Assembly: GCA_020629035.1 (NCBI GenBank)
Contig: JAHDEC010000005.1
Location: forward strand, 1-64,000
From: Saprospiraceae bacterium
Lineage (GTDB): Bacteria > Bacteroidota > Bacteroidia > Chitinophagales > Saprospiraceae
Reading direction: 5' to 3'
DNA length: 64,000 nucleotides
Shown: in pieces, positions 41,068 to 49,790 of the stretch
Position numbering within the stretch: position 1 is the stretch's first letter
How the letters are laid out: the number at the start of each line of letters is the position of its first letter
Translations under genes and position numbers: made by a program
Notes under the pieces: generated by a model
Told to the model about the DNA's origin: nothing
The model's input: the letters and a program-made list of their open reading frames with translations, nothing else
Databases searched by the model: none

Positions 41068-42051
41068 TTAAGCTAAGTACTTATCTTCTCTAAGCAAGCG
41101 AATCTTTGTAGTTCCATCTTTCTCAGTCACAAAGAAGGAATACAAATTATCACCTATGTCGATGGTATATTCAGCAGAAGCATCTAAACTGCCTGAGTCA
41201 ACTTTGAATGATCTTGACCATTCCTCATTAGACATAAAATCTATTTTGGTTAACTGCATTCGTTTATCTGATAGGACTTCATATTTAAAGTAAGCTCCTA
41301 TACCTTCACAATCGACCCATTGTCTATCTGGATACTCTTTAAATACCTTATCATAATATCCAGGATTTCGTTTGCCATTATAAAATCGAATGTGATCTAG
41401 AAACTTTTGAGATACTTCATGATTTTGCTCGTTTTCATAGACTTGATAGCCACGCTTTCTATCTAATAAGAATACATTATCTACAGGCGTAGGTGTTATT
41501 ACACCAAACCTAAAGGCAAAATCCAAGGATCCGGGTTTTCTTCCCTCGATAAGAACTGAGCGTACAAATCTCGAACAATTAGAATTTTTACTGCCGAAAA
41601 TATTGTAATGCATAAATCCTTTTTCACAAAATGCTTTTGCCAAATCAAAGGACTTTTTAAAAGAACAGTTAGCCAGCACCTTATAAATTAAAGGACCACC
41701 AGACATATGTATATTAAACGCATCATAAACCCATTTTACGATCTCCAAAATATTGTCAATCTTGCCATCCTTAATCACCGCTTTAAACGGGACCTTTAAT
41801 AATGGATCTTCGATATACATCCTTGCTCTACCCATGGTAGGAGCCACACAGTATCTTCCAAAATCTGCATAGACAATTTCACCATCAGCAGCATTGACCA
41901 TCACAATTAAAGAATGACCTAAACCAGTTAGTCCGTCTTTATTAAATCCTAAACGCTGTAAAATAGGTTTATACCACTGATCGGGTAGGTAAATTTTCCA
42001 ATTTGGAAAACCCATAGGTATTAAAAAATCTTGGTAGGTGGAACTAGACAT
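41068..42051 (-). CDS. Uncharacterised protein, possible permuted papain-fold (NlpC/P60-like) domain
   Basis: A 327-residue cytoplasmic-looking protein without a signal peptide. I recall similar Bacteroidota proteins filed under DUF6695, but cannot confirm it. A GLGHSLIVMV segment with H46, followed much later by NSNCSRFVRSVL with C159, is in the His-before-Cys order of permuted NlpC/P60 (YiiX/LRAT-like) enzymes. The C-terminal third carries a separate beta-rich part. It lies 12 bp behind dapD in an operon with the PAP2-like gene. An enzymatic role on lipids, peptides or ubiquitin-like amides is only an inference from the fold guess. Confidence 0.6.
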   Translation of the reverse strand: MSSSTYQDFLIPMGFPNWKIYLPDQWYKPILQRLGFNKDGLTGLGHSLIVMVNAADGEIVYADFGRYCVAPTMGRARMYIEDPLLKVPFKAVIKDGKIDNILEIVKWVYDAFNIHMSGGPLIYKVLANCSFKKSFDLAKAFCEKGFMHYNIFGSKNSNCSRFVRSVLIEGRKPGSLDFAFRFGVITPTPVDNVFLLDRKRGYQVYENEQNHEVSQKFLDHIRFYNGKRNPGYYDKVFKEYPDRQWVDCEGIGAYFKYEVLSDKRMQLTKIDFMSNEEWSRSFKVDSGSLDASAEYTIDIGDNLYSFFVTEKDGTTKIRLLREDKYLA

Positions 42052-42063
42052 AATCCTCTAAAA

Positions 42064-42879
42064 TTATACAGCTACACTATGATCTCTTAATGCCTGATTC
42101 AGTGATGTCTTTTTATCAGTAGATTCTTTTCGTTGCCCGATTATAAGCGCACAACTAACCTGATAATCGCCTGCAGGGAATGACTTTGTATAACTGCCTG
42201 GAATCACAACTGAATTTTCTGGCACCTCGCCACGATAGATTTTCTCTTCGCCTCCAGTTACATCTATGATCCGAGTAGATTTAGTTATCACAACATTGGC
42301 ACCTAAAACTGCTCCTTTTCTAATCCTTACACCTTCTACAACTATACATCTAGACCCGATAAAACAATCATCTTCTATAATGGTTGGTGTCGCTTGCAAT
42401 GGTTCTAAAACTCCGCCTATTCCTACTCCCCCACTCAAATGGACATTCCTTCCTATTTGAGCACAAGATCCGACTGTTGCCCAGGTATCAACCATAGTTC
42501 CAGCACCTACCCATGCACCTAAATTTACATAGCTTGGCATTAGGATAGCACCAGATTCTACATAGGCTCCATGTCGCACAACGGCTGGAGGAACCACTCT
42601 AACACCTTGTTCTTTGTAGTTAGTTTTTAAAGGTATTTTATCATGATACTCATAAGGACCTACCTCGATAGTTTCCATCTGTTGGATTGGGAAATATAAT
42701 ACAACTGCTTTTTTAACCCATTCATTTACTTTCCAATCACTTCCATCTGGCTCTGCAACCCTTAAAGTACCTTTATCTAATTGTTCTAATACTTCTCGTA
42801 TGGTAGCTTGAGTTTCAGCATCTTCTAGGTAATTTCTATTTTCCCACGCTGTCTCAATTATCTTTTTCATCTTTTCCAT
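42064..42879 (-). CDS. dapD: 2,3,4,5-tetrahydropyridine-2,6-dicarboxylate N-succinyltransferase
   Basis: Transfers succinyl from succinyl-CoA to tetrahydrodipicolinate in the succinylase branch of diaminopimelate/lysine synthesis, needed for peptidoglycan. At 271 residues it matches the family. The helical N-domain is followed by a left-handed beta-helix of hexapeptide repeats from about residue 95 (VVPPAVVRHGAYVESGAILM, then the NLGAWVGAGTMVDTW region). The start is ATG. It sits 4 bp behind the PAP2-like gene and 12 bp before an uncharacterised gene, so the three are probably co-transcribed. Confidence 0.96.
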   Translation of the reverse strand: MEKMKKIIETAWENRNYLEDAETQATIREVLEQLDKGTLRVAEPDGSDWKVNEWVKKAVVLYFPIQQMETIEVGPYEYHDKIPLKTNYKEQGVRVVPPAVVRHGAYVESGAILMPSYVNLGAWVGAGTMVDTWATVGSCAQIGRNVHLSGGVGIGGVLEPLQATPTIIEDDCFIGSRCIVVEGVRIRKGAVLGANVVITKSTRIIDVTGGEEKIYRGEVPENSVVIPGSYTKSFPAGDYQVSCALIIGQRKESTDKKTSLNQALRDHSVAV

Positions 42880-42883
42880 AAAC

Positions 42884-43537
42884 TTATAATATTATACGTA
42901 AGGCAATCACTTGTCCCAATACACCTACCACAAATCCATGATAAATCTGGCTGAGATTATGTGCGCCTAAATACATTCTACTACTTAAAACTAAACCTGA
43001 TAAAACTAATATCAAAATTACTAATGCAATTATATGTAATGAAGATCCACCAAACCACATAACATAGCCGTATGACCAGTTCATTGCCATGATAATGCTG
43101 CCCATGATAAGTCCACCGATACCTACCGCATGTAGACTTACCTTGAAAAAATTATTTAGAAAGAAAGCAATAAATAAAGCTAAAGTCGCTCCAATAGTCA
43201 CTAAGGTGATTGGATCCGGAACATTGCCATTACTCCGATAAAAATTAACACTTAACCAAGCGTAAAGCATACCTGTTATGATCAATGGTCCAATCCGTTC
43301 ATACCGACTTTCCATCTCATTAGTCTTTACTAATTCTAGTTTTTTTAATAAGACTATTCCCACTAATGGAAGAACAACGGCAGACACAATAAAGTAAACG
43401 ATTAGTTGGACCAATGCCATATCATCTATTAAGTCAAACAAGTGAGTACAACTGATCCAACAGAAGAAAAACAGATACGGTAAAATAAAAATCGGGTGAA
43501 AAACAACCGAAAAGCCTTTAGCTAGCATCTTAGTCAT
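42884..43537 (-). CDS. Integral membrane protein with a PAP2-like C-terminal motif
   Basis: A protein of about 217 residues with six hydrophobic segments. The segment SRMYLGAHNLSQ, continuing into YHGFVVG, resembles the last PAP2 phosphatase signature (SR-x5-H), with an earlier LHAVG. The first PAP2 signature (K-x6-RP) is not evident, so activity is doubtful; similar short proteins are widespread in Bacteroidota. The preferred start is the ATG at 43537, 3 nt behind a TACATTTG box; a TTG at 43543 would lie inside the box. It is the first gene of the operon with dapD. A phospholipid or undecaprenyl-phosphate substrate is a guess. Confidence 0.7.
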   Translation of the reverse strand: MTKMLAKGFSVVFHPIFILPYLFFFCWISCTHLFDLIDDMALVQLIVYFIVSAVVLPLVGIVLLKKLELVKTNEMESRYERIGPLIITGMLYAWLSVNFYRSNGNVPDPITLVTIGATLALFIAFFLNNFFKVSLHAVGIGGLIMGSIIMAMNWSYGYVMWFGGSSLHIIALVILILVLSGLVLSSRMYLGAHNLSQIYHGFVVGVLGQVIALRIIL

Positions 43538-43540
43538 ACC

Positions 43541-43548
43541 CAAATGTA
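43541..43548 (-). promoter_or_regulatory. Bacteroidota -7 box (TACATTTG) of the PAP2-like/dapD operon
   Basis: Reads TACATTTG on the minus strand and ends 3 nt before the ATG at 43537, which predicts a leaderless mRNA, or a 9-nt leader if the ATG at 43528 is used. No -33 TTG is seen. Confidence 0.4.
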
Positions 43549-43640
43549 GCTTCTTCTAGAGATTTAAAAGATTTTATGTTTAATATTTTGACAACATATT
43601 ATTAAGTAACAATTTTACATTACAGACGTTCTATACACAG

Positions 43641-44273
43641 ATGAAAAAAACAATACAACTTTTCTTGTTCATTATCCTGGCCTCAAATCTATTTGGCCAA
43701 AATGATGATTTAAATATTTTTGAAACTCAGATGGATGGAATTGTTGTCACCGCCCTAGTTACAGAAGAGGGTGATACCTTGATACTGGCAGATCTAGACG
43801 ACATAAGTATAACCTCACTAAGAAGTTTTAAATCGGATGAAGATTATCGCAAATACATGAAATTTAAGCGATATGCAGCTAAAGTATATCCACTTGCTAA
43901 AGAGGCCATTAAAATTTTTAGAGAAGCAGAATATGCTACTCAAAACATGAGTAAGCGTAAGCGCAAAAAATACATGAAAGGACTCCAAAAAGAACTTAAA
44001 ACAGAATTTGAAGGACCCTTAGTAAAGCTCACTAAATTGCAAGGAAAGATCCTTATGAAGATGATCGAAAAGGAGTTAGATAAACCTATGTATGATTTGA
44101 TCAAAGGAGTAAGAGGAGGTTTTACTGCCAGCTATTGGCATAGCTTCGGGAAATTGTATTCCTATGATTTAAAAGAGGGATATACTCCTGGAACCTATAT
44201 AATTTTAGATGCTGTCTTAAATGATTTTGATGTTTCCTACCGTATGGAACACGACGAAAAACAAGGAAACTAA
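43641..44273 (+). CDS. DUF4294 family secreted protein
   Basis: A 210-residue protein with a signal peptide (1-19, ending FGQ). Its body matches DUF4294: TALVTEEGDTLILADLDD near the start, then the very basic segment MSKRKRKKYMKGLQKEL around residue 115, and the GGFTASYWHSFGKLYSYDLKEGY block near the end. The family is confined mainly to Bacteroidota and has no known function; export suggests a periplasmic role. It is the first gene of a likely operon with mvaD (6 bp downstream) and the rhodanese. Confidence 0.82.
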   Translation: MKKTIQLFLFIILASNLFGQNDDLNIFETQMDGIVVTALVTEEGDTLILADLDDISITSLRSFKSDEDYRKYMKFKRYAAKVYPLAKEAIKIFREAEYATQNMSKRKRKKYMKGLQKELKTEFEGPLVKLTKLQGKILMKMIEKELDKPMYDLIKGVRGGFTASYWHSFGKLYSYDLKEGYTPGTYIILDAVLNDFDVSYRMEHDEKQGN

Positions 44274-44279
44274 TTGTAA

Positions 44280-45341
44280 ATGATTTTACCTGCTAATGAT
44301 TCTGGTTCTGTAACTTGGCAAAGCCCATCTAATATTGCTCTTGTAAAATATTGGGGTAAAATACCCGTACAAATACCACAAAATCCTTCGATCAGTTTTA
44401 CGTTATCTAATGCCTATACTGAAACAAGTATTCAGTATAGATATGATCACATGCTGAAAGACGGTCCACACATAGATTTTCGTTTTGAAGGACAAGAAAA
44501 ACCGGCATTTGCAAAACGTATCAAACAATTTGTAGCTACCTTAATAAGTAGCTTTACTTGGCTTTCCCATTGTCATTTGCACATCGATTCAAGCAATTCG
44601 TTTCCCCATTCTTCAGGGATAGCATCTTCAGCTTCAGCCATGTCTGCACTAGCATTAGGCTTATGTGATATTGCTCAAAAAATCGAAGGCAAAGCCTGGG
44701 AAGAAAAACGCTTTTTAGCAAAAGCATCGGACATTGCCAGGCAAGGAAGTGGTTCAGCAAGTCGAAGTGTTTATCCACATCTTGCCATGTGGGGATTACA
44801 CAAGGATTTAAAAGAAAGTTCGAATGAGTATGCCATACCTTATACGAAAGGTTTTCACCCTAGGTTTCTGACTTTTCATGATGATATAATGATTATTTCA
44901 CCAAAAGAAAAGTCTGTATCTTCCACAGTGGGTCATCAATTAATGGAGAACAATCCTTACGCCAGTACAAGATATGCTCAAGCTAATGAAAACTTAGCTG
45001 CTATAATCCAAGCCATGCAAGCCAATGATATGGACACCTTTGGAAGGATAGTGGAAGAAGAAGCAATGACTTTACATGCCTTAATGATGGCTTCAAGACC
45101 TGGTTATATGCTTATGGAACCAAATACCATAGAAGCTATTAATTCGATTCGATCGTTTAGAGCAGAAAGCAATATTCCTGTTTACTTTACCCTTGATGCG
45201 GGTCCGAATATTCATTTGCTTTATCCTGATGACGTGTCTGGCGAAGTACAAGCTTTTCGGGAATCAAGTTTGAGAACTTTGTGTTATAATAATACCATAA
45301 TTGAAGATCATGTTGGAAAAGGTCCTAAAAAAATTAGCTAA
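44280..45341 (+). CDS. mvaD: Diphosphomevalonate decarboxylase
   Basis: A GHMP-family enzyme of 353 residues that converts mevalonate 5-diphosphate to isopentenyl diphosphate, the last step of the mevalonate route. The family N-terminal motif SNIALVKYWGK is intact, as is the GHMP phosphate-binding loop (HSSGIASSASAMSALA) and the ARQGSGSASRS motif that holds the catalytic residues. A mevalonate pathway instead of MEP is known for several Bacteroidota, but the other pathway genes are not in this window. It starts with ATG 6 bp after DUF4294 and overlaps the rhodanese gene. Confidence 0.92.
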   Translation: MILPANDSGSVTWQSPSNIALVKYWGKIPVQIPQNPSISFTLSNAYTETSIQYRYDHMLKDGPHIDFRFEGQEKPAFAKRIKQFVATLISSFTWLSHCHLHIDSSNSFPHSSGIASSASAMSALALGLCDIAQKIEGKAWEEKRFLAKASDIARQGSGSASRSVYPHLAMWGLHKDLKESSNEYAIPYTKGFHPRFLTFHDDIMIISPKEKSVSSTVGHQLMENNPYASTRYAQANENLAAIIQAMQANDMDTFGRIVEEEAMTLHALMMASRPGYMLMEPNTIEAINSIRSFRAESNIPVYFTLDAGPNIHLLYPDDVSGEVQAFRESSLRTLCYNNTIIEDHVGKGPKKIS

Positions 45342-45864
45342 AAAGGGGAGCATATTGCTCGTATTTCTATTTTCTTTTAGTTTGGCCAATGTTGGGCAAT
45401 CTCAAGTGGCTGCTTACTGTTCTAACCCTAGCTTTGAAGATAAAATAGCTTCTACGATTCAGTTTTCTGTGCCTGTTTTAAGTGTACATGAACTAAAGCA
45501 AATGGATAGGTCTGATATCCTTTTATTAGATGCTAGAGAATTAGAAGAATATGAAACCAGCCATATCCAAGGAGCCACATATTTTGGATATGAAAACCCA
45601 GACTTTGATTCATTAAACGACATTGACAAAGAAAAAACCATCGTTTTATATTGCAGTATCGGCTATCGAAGTGAGAAAATCGGGGAAAAGCTACAAGAAA
45701 ACGGATTTGCAAATGTTTACAATTTGTACGGAAGTATCTTCGAATGGTCTAATGCAGGCTATCCTATCTATGACAAACTAAATGTCGAAACCAAACAAAT
45801 CCATACCTACAATAAAAGATGGAGTAAGTGGGTGTTTAACGAGGAACTTGAAAAAATTTGGTAG
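45310..45864 (+). CDS. Exported rhodanese-like domain protein
   Basis: From the ATG at 45310 it has 184 residues: an N-terminal hydrophobic signal (about 13-32) and one rhodanese domain (about 55-150) with LLLDARELEEY and the active-site loop C115-SIGYRS. Periplasmic rhodaneses bind or transfer sulfane sulfur; the acceptor is unknown. The gene overlaps the end of mvaD by 32 bp. A TTG at 45301 is in frame 9 bp upstream and cannot be excluded as the start. It is the last gene of the DUF4294-mvaD group. Confidence 0.82.
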   Translation: MLEKVLKKLAKKGSILLVFLFSFSLANVGQSQVAAYCSNPSFEDKIASTIQFSVPVLSVHELKQMDRSDILLLDARELEEYETSHIQGATYFGYENPDFDSLNDIDKEKTIVLYCSIGYRSEKIGEKLQENGFANVYNLYGSIFEWSNAGYPIYDKLNVETKQIHTYNKRWSKWVFNEELEKIW

Positions 45865-45935
45865 TTAAATAGAATAATACCTACTTATTTCTGTTTTACT
45901 TATAACAAAACACTAATATGTATGTATATATATAT

Positions 45936-45943
45936 TAGGTTTG
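45936..45943 (+). promoter_or_regulatory. Bacteroidota -7 box (TAGGTTTG) of pckA
   Basis: Matches TAnnTTTG, followed by C as in many Bacteroidota promoters. It lies 23 nt before the ATG at 45967 and downstream of the in-frame ATG at 45922, so it argues for the shorter protein. The leader would be about 18 nt. No -33 TTG is seen. Confidence 0.5.
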
Positions 45944-45966
45944 CGACTTTAAATCAACCTATTGAA

Positions 45967-47571
45967 ATGAATCATATGAAAAACGCTCAGTTTAGCTTAG
46001 CTACTGTGGGCTTAACCAATCCAAACGTGCATTGGAATCTTTCTCCGGCTGTATTAGTGCAAAAAACACTATCCAATGGTCAGGGACAACTTACCAATGC
46101 AGGAGCTCTATCCATAGACACAGGAAAATTTACTGGACGATCTCCAAAAGACAGATACATTGTCGAAGACGAAACAACTAAAGAGACAGTACACTGGGGA
46201 GACATTAACATCCCTATGACCACCGATCAGTTTGATCGTCTACACACAAAAGTGCTTAAGCATTTAAACGCCAAAGATGAATTATATGTCCGAGATGCGT
46301 ATGCTTGTGCAAACCTTAAATACAAATTAGACATTCGAGTAGTTACTGAGTTCCCGTGGCAAAATCTATTTGCTTACAACATGTTCCTCAGACCTACTCC
46401 TAATGAGATCGAAGATTTTAACCACGAGTGGCTAATTCTTGCGGCTCCAGGTTGTATGGCTGATCCCCTAGAAGATGGAACTAGGCAAGAAAATTTTGCG
46501 GCTATAAACTTTACTAAAAAGACGATAATTATCGGAGGTACAGCTTATACTGGTGAAATTAAAAAAGGTATTTTCTCAGTACTTAATTTTACCTTACCGA
46601 CTGAAAATAATGTGTTCCCTATGCACTGCTCTGCAAATGTAGGTCAGCATGGAGATACAGCGCTTTTCTTCGGATTGTCAGGAACTGGTAAAACGACTCT
46701 ATCCACCGATCCTAATCGAAAGTTAATTGGGGATGACGAACATGGTTGGTCTTCAACCACCGTTTTTAATTTCGAAGGAGGATGTTATGCAAAAACCATC
46801 AATCTATCCGCTTCTAAAGAACCAGAAATCTATAAGGCCATAAAGTTTGGAGCTATGGTCGAAAACATGAACTTTAAAAACAAGGATACGCATACCCTTG
46901 ATTTTGAAGATTCATCAAAGACACAAAATACCAGAGTTAGTTATCCGATCGATCACATCGATAATATTGTGTTCAATTCTAGAGGGAATGTTCCATTAAA
47001 TATTTTCTTTTTGACTTGTGATGCATTCGGTGTATTACCTCCTATTTCAAGTCTTAATAAAGAACAGGCAATGTATTATTTCTTGCTTGGTTATACAGCA
47101 AAAGTTGCAGGAACTGAGGCTGGTATAGACGAACCACAAGCAACGTTCTCTTCTTGTTTTGGGCTTCCTTTTCTACCCTTAAATCCTACCAAGTACGCAG
47201 GTATGTTAGGACAAAAACTTGAAGAGGCAGAAAAAAGTGGTAAACCGATAAAGGTATGGCTAGTAAACACTGGTTGGACCGGTGGACCTTGTGGTGTAGG
47301 TGCTAGAATGGAGCTTCAGTATACAAGAAGGATGATAAAAGCAGCTTTAAACGGCGAGCTAGACAATATAGCTTTTGAAAAGGAAGCATTTTTTGGTTTA
47401 CATATTCCGACTGAATGTCCAGATGTTCCCAAGAATATTTTAAATCCAAGAAAAACCTGGAGAGATGCTAGTGCTTATGATGAGAAAGCTCAATATATGG
47501 TAAACCTCTTTAAGCAAGAGTTTGAGGTATATGCTTCGACCGTTAAAGAAGAAGTAAACGCAGTGCTTTAG
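45967..47571 (+). CDS. pckA: Phosphoenolpyruvate carboxykinase (ATP)
   Basis: Converts oxaloacetate and ATP to phosphoenolpyruvate, CO2 and ADP; it is the entry step of gluconeogenesis. The P-loop GLSGTGKT is at residues 236-243 and the metal-binding kinase-2 motif IGDDEHGW at 254-261; FTGRSPKDRY and the final substrate loop (NTGWTGGPCGVGARM) are also intact. I take the ATG at 45967 (534 residues, the family length) because a promoter-like box at 45936-45943 lies after the upstream in-frame ATG at 45922. Its stop overlaps the convergent trmB stop (TTAG, 4 bp). Confidence 0.96.
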   Translation: MNHMKNAQFSLATVGLTNPNVHWNLSPAVLVQKTLSNGQGQLTNAGALSIDTGKFTGRSPKDRYIVEDETTKETVHWGDINIPMTTDQFDRLHTKVLKHLNAKDELYVRDAYACANLKYKLDIRVVTEFPWQNLFAYNMFLRPTPNEIEDFNHEWLILAAPGCMADPLEDGTRQENFAAINFTKKTIIIGGTAYTGEIKKGIFSVLNFTLPTENNVFPMHCSANVGQHGDTALFFGLSGTGKTTLSTDPNRKLIGDDEHGWSSTTVFNFEGGCYAKTINLSASKEPEIYKAIKFGAMVENMNFKNKDTHTLDFEDSSKTQNTRVSYPIDHIDNIVFNSRGNVPLNIFFLTCDAFGVLPPISSLNKEQAMYYFLLGYTAKVAGTEAGIDEPQATFSSCFGLPFLPLNPTKYAGMLGQKLEEAEKSGKPIKVWLVNTGWTGGPCGVGARMELQYTRRMIKAALNGELDNIAFEKEAFFGLHIPTECPDVPKNILNPRKTWRDASAYDEKAQYMVNLFKQEFEVYASTVKEEVNAVL

Positions 47572-48263
47572 TCTATTAATTGCGCTTGAATAAATTTTAT
47601 CGTTTTATTCTTTTTTAGATGATCTTGCTCATAATATGTTTTGATTTCAAGATCGTCCATTAAAAAAGGCGCTCGATAAATATCTGCATCATGATAAAGT
47701 ATTCTAAAGCGCTTGTGTTCAGAAAGCGTATCTAGCGAATAATAATATAAGATGGGACTGTCAGTTTTAATATTGAGCAGCCCATCTTTTTTTAAAATAT
47801 TAGCATATCTATCTAAAAAGCCTAAAGCTGAAAGTCTTCTATTTTCTTTACGCTCTTTTACAAAGGGATCTGCAAAGGTTATCCATAACTGCTCTACCTC
47901 ATTTTTCTCGAAAAACTCATCGATAAACTCGATCCGGGTCCTTAAAAAAGCAACATTATCTAGATTATTTTCCTTAGCTGTTGTAGAACCTTGCCAAATT
48001 CTTGCTCCTTTTACATCGACACCAATGAAGTTTCTTCCACTGTGCTTTTTTGCCAGTCCTATAGCGTATTCTCCACGTCCGCAAGCTAGCTCTAAAGTGA
48101 TGGCTTGATCATTTTTAAAATGTAAATCATTCCATTTTCCTTTCATCACCAATTCCTTGTTTTCAGCTATGGTAAGCACATTGGACTTAGGATTAAAGTT
48201 TTCGTAGACATTATCTGCATGAAGCAGATCATTAAATTTGACTAATTTGTTTCTTTTACTCAC
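47568..48263 (-). CDS. trmB: tRNA (guanine-N7-)-methyltransferase
   Basis: A 231-residue SAM enzyme that methylates G46 in the tRNA variable loop. It shows the family order: SAM motif LACGRGEYAIGLAK, the acidic loop GVDVKGARIWQGS, and FADPFVKERKENRRLS, the TrmB-type DP-x-KxRxxxRRL block. Here VKERKEN replaces the common P-K-K-R-H form, as in other Bacteroidota. The start is GTG at 48263. The stop overlaps pckA by 4 bp, and no hairpin lies between the two genes. Confidence 0.92.
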   Translation of the reverse strand: MSKRNKLVKFNDLLHADNVYENFNPKSNVLTIAENKELVMKGKWNDLHFKNDQAITLELACGRGEYAIGLAKKHSGRNFIGVDVKGARIWQGSTTAKENNLDNVAFLRTRIEFIDEFFEKNEVEQLWITFADPFVKERKENRRLSALGFLDRYANILKKDGLLNIKTDSPILYYYSLDTLSEHKRFRILYHDADIYRAPFLMDDLEIKTYYEQDHLKKNKTIKFIQAQLID

Positions 48264-48380
48264 AGCTTTGTCGTCAATTAAGCCCTCAATTTAGTATTTA
48301 TTGATTTATTCGAATAAATAAGTAGCTTCTAAAAAGAATTTTTCCAACTTTGCGTTCTATTTGTAGTTTAAACGAATCGC

Positions 48381-49229
48381 GTGAAAAAATTAATATTTAT
48401 TCTTTTGTTATTCCCTGCTCTTGTTTGGTCTCAAGGATCAAAATTTGGTGTTAGAGCTGGAATCGATTTTTCAAAATTTCTAGGCGAATTAGAAGTTGGG
48501 GAATCATATGATTATAGTAATGGCTTTCACTTTGGCATTAACTACACATATTATGTAACGGATTATTTTGGTTTTGGTGGTGAAGTGATTTACCAGCAGA
48601 AAGGAACTAAAAGAAATTTTAATGGAAGCGGATTTTATCCTATCCATAAACCTGCAGAATCTGAATACACCTTTGTAGATGGAGAAATGGATATGTCCAT
48701 AGATATTTCCAATGCATACATTTCTGTCCCTTTGACCGTTTCACTAAAGCCCTTTTCAAAGCTAGAATGGTTTGCAGGCGTGAGTCCTAATTTTTTGATC
48801 CTACCTATTGGTAGTGGTTCACAAACGTTTGTTCATGATGAAGAAACCCTCTTTTTTGATCAGACCTTAACGTATCAATATTATGAAGACACGAATGAGG
48901 AAGTATTATTTTCCACCTTTAATCCGGCTGTCTTCTGTGGGGAAGATGTAGTAAATATTCAGGGAACCATCGGAGCATATTATCATTTTGATTCAGCTGC
49001 TGAGGAAGAAAAAATGTTTAAATGGTTTGATCTTACTGCGCTAACAGGGCTTAATTATTACTATAATAAAAGTCTTTATCTAGGTGCAAGAGTAGAATAT
49101 GGTCTTCTGGATTTAACCAATCAAAAAGTGGATTATTCCATGGCTGAAAGAAATGGAAATAGCTTCATTTTTAGAGATGATAGAGATGTCCAATTTAGCA
49201 TTCAGGCATCGATAGGATTTAAATTCTAA
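48381..49229 (+). CDS. Outer membrane beta-barrel protein (porin-like)
   Basis: A 282-residue protein with a short signal peptide (1-17, VWSQG) followed by GSKFGVRAGIDFSKFLGEL and alternating amphipathic strands, ending in F (SIGFKF) as outer membrane barrels do. It resembles the OmpA/OprF-type or PorT-like outer membrane beta-barrel families of Bacteroidota; its substrate is unknown. The start is GTG at 48381. A near-consensus CAACTTTG (one mismatch to TAnnTTTG) lies at 48355-48362. It is single, and its end overlaps the convergent gene at 49219 by 11 bp. Confidence 0.78.
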   Translation: MKKLIFILLLFPALVWSQGSKFGVRAGIDFSKFLGELEVGESYDYSNGFHFGINYTYYVTDYFGFGGEVIYQQKGTKRNFNGSGFYPIHKPAESEYTFVDGEMDMSIDISNAYISVPLTVSLKPFSKLEWFAGVSPNFLILPIGSGSQTFVHDEETLFFDQTLTYQYYEDTNEEVLFSTFNPAVFCGEDVVNIQGTIGAYYHFDSAAEEEKMFKWFDLTALTGLNYYYNKSLYLGARVEYGLLDLTNQKVDYSMAERNGNSFIFRDDRDVQFSIQASIGFKF

Positions 49230-49788
49230 TCCCTAAATAAATAGAGACTGGTGGTATTACTTGCAGTGAAAATCCACCATTAAATCCAAGGAACAAATTG
49301 CTTTCTGTCCCTATAAATACCAGGTCATGGACAAAGTATTGTAGACCTAAACCAGTAGATAAACCTATAATTCCTCCACTGTTATTAGCATCGTTAGGCA
49401 AGTTTAAACCACCACCTCCAATCCAAAAATCAAAGGTCGAATAATAGCGGAGTTTGGGTGATAGACTTTTATTATTCTCATAACCAATTCTAATGACGCC
49501 TCTAGACTGAACATCACTACTAGAATTTACTCTAAAGCCTAAACCAAGTCTAAATGCATGTTGCTTGTATCCCCAAGCATAGGCCAGATCTATAGGTCCT
49601 GATTTTGTAGGACTTTGTTTAAGCGGAATAAGCTCAAACAATAATGGGCTCACATTAAAGGATAAGGAAGAAAAATTATGGTTTTCATATTCTTCTAATT
49701 CATTTTCTAATGATGTAGCATCATCGTTTTGTGCAAAAACAACATTGGCAAAAACCCAAAAAAAGGCGAAAAATAGTATTGCTCTCAT
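49219..49788 (-). CDS. Small outer membrane protein of unknown function
   Basis: A 189-residue product from the ATG at 49788, preferred to the in-frame ATG at 49818 because the signal peptide (RAILFFAFFWVFANVVFAQ) begins there and the ATG follows the upstream stop by 2 bp. The mature part shows strands typical of a small barrel (YAWGYKQHAFRLGLGFRV, then SGGIIGLSTGLGLQYF). It is the last gene of the kinase-TonB operon. The function is unknown. It overlaps the convergent barrel gene by 11 bp. Confidence 0.7.
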   Translation of the reverse strand: MRAILFFAFFWVFANVVFAQNDDATSLENELEEYENHNFSSLSFNVSPLLFELIPLKQSPTKSGPIDLAYAWGYKQHAFRLGLGFRVNSSSDVQSRGVIRIGYENNKSLSPKLRYYSTFDFWIGGGGLNLPNDANNSGGIIGLSTGLGLQYFVHDLVFIGTESNLFLGFNGGFSLQVIPPVSIYLGIRI

Positions 49789-49790
49789 CC

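Noticed and set aside
45922-45966. Upstream ATG for pckA
   Set aside because: It lies before a TAGGTTTG box and adds 15 residues not typical of the family.
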